This document shows, one piece after another, positions 1 through 10,000 of a DNA stretch of 20,509 nt. The DNA is taken from the NCBI GenBank assembly GCA_028565635.1, contig JAOXYB010000005.1:1-20509 (forward strand), in the 5' to 3' direction. Numbering within the stretch: position 1 is the stretch's first letter; each line of letters opens with the position of its first letter. The DNA is from Phoronis ovalis (taxonomy: Eukaryota; Phoronida; Phoronidae). A model generated the notes under the pieces. That model was not told the DNA's origin. It worked only from the letters and a program-made list of their open reading frames with translations, and did no database searches. The position numbers and the translations under genes are program-made.

Positions 1-750
1 TTTGATGTGAACCTGTGAACACCGAGAAATGCTCTTTGAGCTCTATTTTGTACTGATTGTGGTTTAACATATTTTTTTGATACATGTACGTTTTGCACTG
101 AAGCAAATTACCGAAGCTACGTTGATGGTCTGCCAAATGGGAAAACTACAAAGTAAACTGGTTCCCTGTCGAACTTATCATTATCCGAAACACAGGTAAA
201 TTACCGGAATACAGACTGCACGATTTTACTGGAATTGGGTGTTTTTTAGGCAGGTTAGTCTTTCCATAGTATTTTTTTATATATATAGCCTAAGACTATA
301 TAAAAGCTGATACCCTTATACAATAGGCTAGATATCTGTGTTAAAACCCACGATACTTGCATGACAAAAAACGCGTGATTTTAAGAGCTGAAGTGCGAGG
401 CGTACTTTCTTTTTATCAGTCTGAACTGTTGTAAGAAGCTGATATTCTCTTTCTGTTCGCCATTTCGTGTGTTTGTCATTAACCGCAGGAGAACTGCTAT
501 TGTAACTGCCATCTGTAAGTTATGGCAGCCTTCCTGTGACAGGGATTTACGTGGTTTTATTTCTTCAAGTATATTCCAAGGGCGTAGTACAATGTAAGTT
601 GAAAAGAAGTTTGAAACTGTTTGTAATCATTGTTGGGAGTCGATATATATCTTTCTTAACATTTAGAATGCTATGTTCATTTGGATCATGTTATGTTACT
701 TTGGTCTTATATTCTTTCATGTCAGATTTCAGCATTTCCAATCCACATGT
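1..750. other. AT-rich non-coding stretch
   Basis: I see no gene here. The only longer open frame (536-793, plus) has no family features. If the nucleotidyltransferase gene to the right continues on the minus strand, this stretch would be its intron. No exon of that gene can be recognised within it. Confidence 0.5.
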
Positions 751-781
751 GTTCATGTATAAATCATTCCTGTTTCCATAC

Positions 782-1527
782 TTAGCTGACTAAAATTATC
801 TAAAAGCTTGTGGCTACCGTCTACAAAAGTAATAGTCCTTAATAGTTCTGCCAAGTGATATCTTTCTTTTATGGACTTATCTGCTCCTAAATACTTAACC
901 ATATTAGTTGGAGTTTGTACGAGCTCTATACCCGCTGTACTCAGCCTGCCCGGTCTTCCTAGAGGAGTTTTACACGCCCAGGGCATTGCTCCGTCTAAAC
1001 AGAACCCATTAATAGTTACATAGTCAAAAAACCAGTCGCCGTTCTCTGAATCGAAATCATTTAAACTTTGTACACCCACTGCAGGCAATGGTGTCTCGCC
1101 TAGGTTTAGCACAAATAGGTTTAACAAATTAGTTAGATTCCGAAAGTACTGTTTATCATGCTTTTCATCTTCGACAAGAATCATGAATTCTAAATCAGAA
1201 TACGGAGTCATTTCTTCTCGAGCTAGAGAACCCAAGCCAACTATGACATTTTTTTGCGGAGCTGGACCAAGGATTACGATAACACTTTTTAAAAATGTTT
1301 CTAATAAATTGCTTCATTCCTTTAGCTATATCATGACATAAGGCTCTTGTATTTTCAGTTATTCTTTTTTCTTGAAGGAGCCGTATATTATCTGCGTCAA
1401 CTATTTTATATATCCGCTTTCCTTCTCGCCATGCTGTTTCAAGTTTCTTAGTGATTCTTAGACGAAAGTGATTAGTATCCGTCTTAAATGTATCACTGGA
1501 AGCCAAAGGAGTTGACATTTTTGCTAC
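782..1527 (-). CDS. DUF294/GlnD-like nucleotidyltransferase exon, frameshifted
   Basis: One exon of a putative nucleotidyltransferase. The fold signature is clear: GLGSLAREEMTPYSDLEF gives the Gly-Ser of the NTase loop, and its Asp and Glu would be metal-binding acids. It is followed by a conserved LGET...FDYVT...DGAMPWACKTPLGR block and a helical stretch (RYHLAELLRTITF). This matches the DUF294/GlnD-type domain found in many invertebrate multidomain proteins, often with TPRs; I recall that association and have not checked it. The reactant is unknown. The exon is in two frames: about 70 codons from ATG 1518, then a one-base shift between 1313 and 1262, then the catalytic part. This is either a pseudogene or an error beside short A/T runs. 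A likely acceptor (AG before 1527, or 1522) and a donor (GTATGG at 781) bound it. The C-terminal part must lie elsewhere, perhaps left of the window. Confidence 0.6.
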
Positions 1528-1578
1528 CTATGAGATTTAAAAAATCAGTATCATTATGTTTCAAGGTTCATTTTATAC

Positions 1579-1746
1579 CACGTTTCTTCGCGTGTGTGAT
1601 GGGTCGATTTTTTGCGGATTTAAAGAGTGCAGACGCTTTAACAAAGAAACTTGATGCTACATTCATTGTGTCTGATTTTTGTTTAATTTTTTTACAAGCA
1701 AGCCCTCCGATTATAATGTTTTCTTTCAAAATGTCTGCTTCAGTAT
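1579..1746 (-). CDS. possible upstream helical (TPR-like) exon
   Basis: An open minus-strand stretch with a plausible acceptor (pyrimidine-rich, CTTAG before 1746) encodes about 55 residues. They form two amphipathic helices (EADILKENIIIGGLACKKI and DTMNVASSFFVKASALFKSA) that resemble a TPR pair. The nucleotidyltransferase families of this kind often carry such helices upstream, so this could be the preceding exon. A donor at 1578 and an acceptor ending at 1523 agree in phase (1/1) but leave an intron of only about 55 bases, which is suspiciously short. It could instead be a fragment of a broken copy or chance. Confidence 0.22.
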
Positions 1747-1829
1747 CTAAGACAGTGTTGCAACCTTTCGCAGCTAGTTCCAATTGTGGGCCCACAGATA
1801 TGAATGTATATTGCGTTCAACAGTTTTAA

Positions 1830-2200
1830 ATGGATAAGTGTCATTAATACACAGTATCATTAAAAATTCATCTGATGCACAGCGTCTTCAAAAAGATGTC
1901 GACAGACTGGCAACTTAGGGTTAATCTCGAAAAGTGTGAAGCCCTAACTATCACACACAGTTATCACTATTACTAGCTACTGCACTGACTAACTACAATA
2001 ACCACGACCACACTCTAAAGAATGTTACCTCTGCAGATATTTGGATGCACATTTTACAAGAACCTTTCATGTAACGAACATATATCTCACTTGTCCAAGA
2101 AAGCCAACGACTCTGGAATTCTTGAAGAGAAATATTCACTCCTGCAGCACTGCAGCTAAAAGTCAAGCTTACACTGCTCTATGGAGTACTTTTGTTTCGG
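1830..2200 (+). mobile_element. decayed non-LTR retrotransposon reverse transcriptase fragment
   Basis: Read across frames, the plus strand shows the late part of a LINE-type reverse transcriptase. In order there is a DxC..Y remnant, SSDAQRLQKDVDRLAT, NLEKCEALTITH, then LGCTFYKNLSCNEHISHLSK with KANDSGILEE, and a final KLTLLYGVLLF. Stops (TAG and TAA near 1915-1922) and at least two frameshifts break it. A short piece before the NLEKC motif is missing. It is therefore an old dead fragment with no complete open frame. The order of motifs fits CR1/Jockey-like elements, but the clade cannot be settled from this piece. It lies between the nucleotidyltransferase and the caspase end, on the opposite strand to both. 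Confidence 0.65.
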
Positions 2201-3423
2201 AAGCGTTTGCTTAGCTTTATAAAAAACTATTGCATGTTATTGTGTTGTAGCACAATGTTTGATGTTTGCTGGCAGCCAAAATATAAATATCATGCATCAA
2301 AATATTTAAGACATTTAACAATTTATCCCTAAAACATTTTAAAAATATTTTTAGTGCACATTTATATGTTATGGTTGAAAAAAATGTTCTTCTTACTTCC
2401 AGTATTAAACGTGTTTCCTTTGAGATAAGTATGCTACAATATTTAGACAACAGAAGGAAAATAGGAGTTCTAATACGAAGCGAAATATTTCACCATACAG
2501 CTGATAGTTCTCGTTTGAATGTAGTATACATCCTTCTTACAAAAATAAATATTATGAGTATCTGCTTACGATAGATAAATGCAAACATTACTTGATATAT
2601 ATTCAATAGTCTGTCACTAAAACATTCAAACATTCCCCAATTCAGAAAGCTTCGTCAGTCGTTCTCGCTTTATTATTATAAAAACAAACTTCTCAGTGTC
2701 AAGATATCCAACATTATATTCTGCAGTTCGTTTGCTGTAATTGCAGATATATCGATAAACTGAAGTAACAAAAAACTAAAAACATAGTCATGTAAAGTGT
2801 AACTTATTTTACCCCGAATCCCATCGTAGTTACCTTAAGTAGTGGATACAACAGATGATTACTTTAGAATTTTGGAAAATGATACACTCTCTCGTTACTT
2901 TTACATACATGAAGTATAAATCCAACTAAATATTAAAGGAAGAAATTTATAGTACAACTAATACACCACAGGCACGATGTTCATGTACAAAACAATAACA
3001 TTTAGTAGGCATCATATCAGAAATAACACACACGTACACTGCAATGCAAGTTAATGTAAAACTGTCAAACGTTTACATGTAGTGTTAACATGACTAATTT
3101 CGAGCCAAGACACTTATAGCAAAAAAAACATCGAACGAAAGCGTATTTACAACTCGTTTAAATTGAAACAATTTGTCCAGTGATTTGAAACCGAATACTT
3201 GACATTTAATAAATCCAAGGCAGCACTGGAGGGTTATATAAGATTCGGGGTGTTAATTATTCCAGAAACATTGATGTATTCGTATCTTCAGCATTCTCAA
3301 AATCGATAGAAAAAAGGCTTAAGTTCTTTTCAGAATGAAAAACAGTTCGACTAAACAAATTCAGCCATTCCTTATTTGTGTTGCAAGTTTAACTGTACTC
3401 CGAGAATTAAGTATTATGTATTT
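2201..3423. other. gene-free intergenic stretch
   Basis: AT-rich sequence between the retrotransposon fragment and the 3' end of the caspase gene. Short open frames on both strands (for example 2217-2450 minus and 2371-2574 plus) have no recognisable motif and overlap each other. Part of it is likely 3' untranslated or intergenic sequence. Confidence 0.5.
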
Positions 3424-3429
3424 TTTAAT
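3424..3429 (-). terminator. candidate poly(A) signal ATTAAA
   Basis: ATTAAA on the minus strand, about 90 bases after the caspase stop codon, followed by more A-rich sequence. It is the commonest variant of AATAAA and is well placed to end the large gene. In such AT-rich DNA the hexamer also occurs often by chance. Confidence 0.3.
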
Positions 3430-3517
3430 TAATATTCAGTTAATATCACTTATTTCTCTGTAGTAAGCATTCCATAATTCATGTTGATGTTTGGTTTGCA
3501 TGAATACTCTATACTTA

Positions 3518-4038
3518 TTAGTCTAGTTCGAATTCAACAATATCTTCAGTCTTTTTATCATTAGGCGCTTCATCATCCTCCTCAACGTCAGCGACACCTA
3601 TGGTTTCCACAGCTATATTTTCTTCTGCAATAAGTTCAAGATGACTATTGCGTATGTGAGGAGTATATTCTTCTGCGACACCTGACATTATATGTTCTTC
3701 GCACTTGAAAATCAAGGGACGCTGAAGGGAGGATGCAAAATGGGATGCAAGTTTTACCGACTTGCCATCACTGAGTATGTGCAGTTGTTCATTCATGTGT
3801 TTATTAGTGTTTCTTAGAATCGATTCCAAGCTTTCACCTTTATTTTTGTATTTCTTGAAATTTTTTACAAAATGTTTAATAAATGGTGTCCCATCTGGAT
3901 CACGGTATGACAGACATCCAGGCAATGTGGAGTAAGCTATTATAAAATCTTCTTCTGCAATTGGTAATAAAACTTCTGCAATAGCTACTGGAGCTTCTGA
4001 TGGCTTTGAGTCAGTGGATGCAGGTGGTTTTAGAATTT
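3518..4038 (-). CDS. exon 6: caspase p20-p10 linker, p10 subunit and acidic tail
   Basis: The exon begins after CCCATTGTAG and joins exon 5 in phase 1. It encodes the linker (ILKPPASTDSKP..., one Asp at residue 1841 as a possible cleavage point). The p10 core follows: DFIIAYSTLPGCLSYRDPDGTPFIKHF, then LESILRNTNKHMN, then the last strand (RPLIFK). In caspases the AYST..G segment lines the S1 pocket, and the Arg of SYRD contacts the P1 aspartate; both are present. After the p10 core, about 60 further residues form a Glu/Asp-rich tail (VEEDDEAPND) ending at TAA. Most caspases stop soon after the last strand, so this tail is unusual. The apparent Met at the open-frame start is a TTG inside the intron, which supports the splice site. 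Confidence 0.85.
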
Positions 4039-7000
4039 CTACAATGGGAAACAAAACAGTTTACTATTATCCAGTCTGAATAAATCCATCCATTAGTGTT
4101 TCGTACCTTCTCAACCAACGTTTAGGTTTAACCTTAGTCAACTGTCGAGATATTTCTTCAATTTAACAGGAGCAAAATCTATACGTCATTAAAATTCTGA
4201 TCCGATCTAAATAAGCTATTCTCTTTTTGTGATTGGCCTATTTTACTAGCTACCCGCTTAGTCCACTGTTATACCCATTATTGTAAGCTGCAATTTGATT
4301 GGCGTCTAGACTTTCGCGGATAATTTATACATAAATAAAGTGATTATCATTCTTCTGCTTTTCCATATAATAAACAGAAATTGACTGTGATTAAGCTCTG
4401 ACGTTGGTTGAGAAGGCACAGAATACTAACGGATATATTTATTTAGACTGACTATTAACCAAAAAATGCCCCTTAAGTTTACAGTTTAAACTACTTCCAC
4501 AACTTTCACCGCAGACAACTTCGTGAAATGCAATGACAATGAGAGATTGTATATACATATAGGTGATCAGTATATTTCAGTGATAATTTATGGGTCCCTG
4601 TCACAGGTGCTCGCGAGTAGTCATAAAAGGAGTGTTCAACGAGACAAACTGACACATCACACAATTATGGGGGAACCTGGGCCTCGGAAAGACTCGGGTG
4701 GGGATGATGATCCTGGTGGAGCAACCATGGTTTGGTTCTTCCCTCGAAATTAATTGAACATGCGTCAAAAATTCCTGTATGTAGTTACTAGTTAATGTAG
4801 TCCTCGCTTTGTAAATGTAGTATTTCGACACTTTCTGTTACAATGATAGGTTCACAATTATTATTCTATTTTGCAAAATTTAAAAATTGTACTTAAAATC
4901 TTATATCAAATTAACTTCTTCTGCGCAGATACCAAAAAACGGTATCAACTGTAAAATTTCATGTAATGGAAGTGTGATTTTCAAAAGATTTTTTTTTTAA
5001 ATTTGAAATTCAAGGACGTTATTCATTTTCGAATAAAGATTTTATAAGGGCATTGTAATTTCAGCAGAGTATTTTATTGTTTAAAATGTTTCTCGTCAAA
5101 TAAGCATCTTTCAAATATTCAGTTGTAAAAAAGAATGTCGGCCCTATTTCATTGATAATGTTTGCATTTCAGTACCTAATATTTTTCGATGACTTAGTAC
5201 TTGAAAGATAAGACAGAGATATGAAGTGTTTTAGTCCCACTCGTATTTTTTTAAAACTAGGTTTTAGGTTGCTAGTATAAAGCTTGCTTCAAAATGTACC
5301 TCTTGAGCGTTTTCCTTGACAAGACACAATAAGGAAAACCTTTGGTTTACCACTCAGCGTTGGACTGTTATGAGTTGTGAACTTTGATGTCAGTTCGATT
5401 AGTGGCACCAATACTCCATCAACACCGTATATTTGACCACTTATTCCATGACTCATAATACAGCAAATGAAGCAGCTGTATAATGAGTGGTTTTCTTTAC
5501 TGTATGACGTCACGCAGTCTCGTATCTCTGTTGAAGTTAAATCCTCAACGGACTGAACTATAAACCCAGTTTCTTCAAACGCAGTGGCCAAAGTAGCTAA
5601 GAAAAGTTTTTTAAAGGTATCAGAAAAAACAGTAAATGAAAACACAGATAGTAGACACAATAAGGTAATCAGCTACAATCATTTTGAAAAGGTCATCAAT
5701 AAAACAGTTTCTTAATCTCTCTCTGTTAATTCGAAGTAAAAATCCATGTTATCGAATAATTCTTGTTATTAATTTGTACTGTACATGTTTAATTGTAGGT
5801 AGTTACAACTGTAACATTTAATAGAACTACAGTCTTTACCAAACGATTTAAAAAGTAACTGAAAACTGTGCATGCAGAAACCTTAGTTCACTGAAGCAGT
5901 TCAGTTCTTAACAGGTAAGTTTCTTCGAGCAATGTTTGGGAAATTTGCATATTGATTTGGGTTACATGAAATTATTGTAGAAGTGGATGGGAAAAATCAA
6001 CGCTGTCAATATTCCAATAGTAAAAATGTACACACCCTGATCTGCATGAGTTCCTTCTCTGTTATCAACATCTGAGCCTGCCCAACTGAAGTCATAATTA
6101 CTAATGATAAGCGCCACGCCGACTGGTTTAGGGCACATTGGGTATGGAATATTGATTGTTGACACGCTTGTTGAAGATTTATCACTCTTTGGACCACGAT
6201 GATCTCCACCAGAACAAACTGGCCAATCTATTAAATCATACATAAAACTCCTTCTCACATCATGTCTTTTTTGTTAATTTGTATATAAATATCTGTTACA
6301 GTAACAATTCTTTGTCATATTCATTATAAAATATCATTGCTGTGATTTATTTTGCCTATCTACACAAAATCAACTTAAAAAAACTAAAACAATGTGAATT
6401 GGAATTGATATATAATGCCTACACTACTGAACAATACATTTATCGTCTGGTTATTCTATACATATGACATATCTACACAGTGAATATTAGCCAAAAATCG
6501 GTAGACGCAAGTAAAGATTCCTAGAACCTAGAAAAGTCTAGCTAGACGCTATAAAGCCCTTCCTAGAACCTTACAAAATTGCGGTACCTGGAAATGTAGG
6601 AGCTAGCAAATTGTTGGACCTAGAAGTAATCGTTCAACGCTAAAAATGTTTCATAGGTCCTACAATATTGTAGGCGCTAGAATCGAGCATCGATATAGAT
6701 CAGAGTTCAGTTAGACCGCATACGCAAAGGTTTATGTAGAATTTCCTATGGCGACCTCGGTGTAAAGCGGTTTTTGAATATGTCTTTTAATTTTTTTTAA
6801 CGTATGATTCTTCTGGTTATAATTACATTACGATTGTTAAAGTAGCTTGTTAGTAATAATTATCGTTATTAAATAATATATATTAGATTGGACAAATTCC
6901 ACTTATTATATAATTCTTAATTGTTAATCACTAGGTGGCTTAGAATCGTTCTGGTCGATGTCAGAAGTGTAGTGTTTGGGCTTTGTATGTGCCTGCAGGA

Positions 7001-10000
7001 TGTACGTTTCAATCTTTTAAAAAAATTCCCGAACCTTAATTTTTCATACCTGTCTTAAATGCATTTTCCAAGAAATACACCCTGTAAACGAATGGTTTTT
7101 CAAAGATACTTTCCAAATTTGAAACAAATGAAGGTAATTCTTTTATAATTGGAATATTGACATTATGAAAATTTCTCAACAGCACTTGTTTTTGCATTTT
7201 TTGTGAAATGTGGCATTTTTAAAAATTTTAAGCATGAACAAATGTTATAATATTATATTCTGATATTTAGTATTTTTGATTATTTAATTTGTTTTAGAGA
7301 AGTGAACTAGAACTAAGAAATATTTTAGTTTTGCTTGAAATTTTTAAAATATCAAATTTTGCATCCAAGGCTGCCATATGCGGTTCTACTAAATTGTGAG
7401 ATGTTTTTGGAATTATATTATTTACAGCAAGTAGATTAAAAGTAAGTTAAAAGCAGTATCACACCACTCAGAAACGACACTGCCACTTCCTAACAGACAT
7501 TTGAATTATGTGAACATTTATTTGAAACAAAACGTATTGAAAAGAATGAAAGAATAACTTTCTGAATAACACTCAAATCACTAAACGTGTACGTGATATT
7601 TACCTTCACAATAATAAACTAAGAAAAAATACTTATTTCACCAAAAAATTATTCAAAACTAAAATAATGAAATTTAGCACTCAACTTAATATTATAACAC
7701 ACTTAAATGGGCAGTAAAGCTGTGTTTAATATTCCAAAATATTGAAATCTCATTAGCACTTGATATCAAGAGGGATAAAAGGATAGCACCGTAAAGTTAA
7801 ATAGATGACACGTATAAACCCGGGGGTACTCAAAGTTTTTTGACTACCGGGATGTGCCGCCAAACCCAATCCAACATTTTAGCTCGTGGTAGCAAACCCA
7901 ATCCAATTTTTTTTAAATTTTAGGGTAGCAATCCAAATTTTGTGAAGTATAAGGGTAACAATCCAAAATTTCAAAATATCTGAGTATAGCAATACATTTT
8001 TACGCAAACTGACTGATACAAACCAAATCCCAAAATTTATTTTTGGATACAAATCTAAAATTAATCCAAATTATTTACTGTAAGCAGTGGGTAGCAATCT
8101 AAATTTGTGAATATCTTTACAGTAGCAATCCAAAAAAATACAGTAAGAAGTATACAATCCAAATCTAAAATTTTAAGATGGAACCTAAATCTATATGCTT
8201 AGTTTACTTCCAATCTGACATAACCTCTTACATGCATTAAACAAGTACTGGCAACAATAGTAAACAAGTCACTTACCTGTTTTTTTACGTACATTTCGGA
8301 TTACTTCGCTTATTTCAGGGTTATTTTGAAGCAGTCTAGTCACCTCATTTAAAGTGCAATCAGTTTCATAAACTAAACATTTAACTGTTCCCAGTTGGCC
8401 TTGCAATACTGCCAAGTCAAGGGCATTACAATATACACTGTTGCGTAAACACCTCTTTTCGACGTTACAACTCGGAACTGTAATCAAATATCTAACAATT
8501 TCAACGTGACCAATTAACGCAGCTATCATTAAAGCAGTATACCCAATTTCGTTTGTTTTATTGACATCGCATCGAGGATGTGTAGCTAAAAGCATAACAA
8601 TCTTGAGATGGTCATTCATGGCAGCCATGTGAAGACCAGTTTTACCATCATTATTTCCTTTGTTTACGTCACAGCCAAATTGAGCAGATAAATATTCAAC
8701 AACGTCAAAATGCCCATTTTTTGCAGCTATTGTTAGTGCAGTACTGCCAAATTTCTTACTTTGTTTGTTTATGTCACAGCCGGGAAGTCCAATTAAATAT
8801 TTGACAATGTCCATATGTCCATTTTGTGCAGCGAGTACAAGAGCAGTGCTGCCATAGTTGATATCGCATTCAGGTAACTTTGCTAAGTATTTTACCACCT
8901 CAATTTCATTTTTATAAGCTGCTAGGTTAATAGGAGTGTCACCGTCAGTATCTGCGATGTTGATATCACATTTCGGATTTGTTGCTAGGCTTTCAACGAC
9001 ATCAGTATTTCCATTGTATGCTGCCAGTGCCAAGGGACACCAGCCAGCCTTGTTTACTTCATTGATATCACATGACGGTATTGATGTTAGATATTTTGTG
9101 ACTCGAACATGGTCCTTTCTTGATGAGCTCATTAATGCGGTGTTACCATAATCGTCAACCTCATTGACATTAAATCCAATTCTGAGCAAACATTTGACAG
9201 TGTGAAGATGGCCATAGCTTGCAGCCTCTACAAGAGCACTTTGCTGTTTTGTCAGTATTTTTTTAACATTGCATTCTGAAGCTCTGGCTAAATATCTGAC
9301 AACATCAACATGACCTTTTTGTGCAGCCGCAAAAAAGGCTGCACTGATCGCTTCATCAGTAACCTTGGAATTTTTAGCCAGGTACTTGACAACTTCAACA
9401 TGTCCCCTTTTTGATGCCAATGGTAGTGAAATCTGACCACAATTATTTGTTTTTATCGTGTGACATGTACTGTTTGAAGTTATATATTTTAAAATGTCTA
9501 AATTGCCGTTGTAGGCTGCGAGCATGAGAGCCGAGTCACCATCATTATTCGTTTTGTTCATATCACAGGCGGACACGCTTCCCAAGTATTCAACAAGGTT
9601 ACTGTGGCCGTTCTTTGCCGCCAGTATAAATGCAGTATTGCCTTTGTTGTCGACGTGGTTAACATCACCTTGTAATGAAACTAAACATCTGACAACATCT
9701 GTATGTCCATTACTGGCAGCCATTAAGAGTGCAGTTTGACCATATTCATTTTCTTTATTGATTTCACTGTTAGAAAGCTCAGACAACAATCTCACGATAT
9801 CACCATGACCCTTTTGTGCTGCTAACGACAAAGCGGTGTCACCGTTATTGTTTATTATACTCGTAACACATTTCAGTTTTTTTGATAGAAAATGTACAAT
9901 TTGGTAGTGACCATTTTGTGCAGCTAACATTATAGCAGAGTTACCAGATGTTACGTAATTGTCTTTGTTCCATCTTAACATGTTGCGAGGGGAGAATAGG

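Larger units (their letters stand above)
6228..8276 (-). other. 2-kb intron linking ankyrin and caspase exons
   Basis: It runs from a near-perfect donor (ACAG|GTAAGT at 8276) to the acceptor before the caspase. There is no long open frame on the minus strand, so no missing prodomain exon is evident. It contains two degenerate short-unit repeat regions, listed separately. If the caspase were an independent gene, its promoter and 5' exon would have to be in here. Confidence 0.55.

Noticed and set aside
536-793. 85-codon plus-strand frame
   Set aside because: No motif, and its end overlaps the nucleotidyltransferase exon border on the other strand.
3518-6227. Dead caspase-like pseudoprotease
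   Set aside because: Catalytic His and Cys and both pocket arginines are present, and no stop or frameshift interrupts the three exons.
6518-8175. CRISPR-like array
   Set aside because: Units are degenerate, spacers are not unique and uniform, and the context is a eukaryotic intron.
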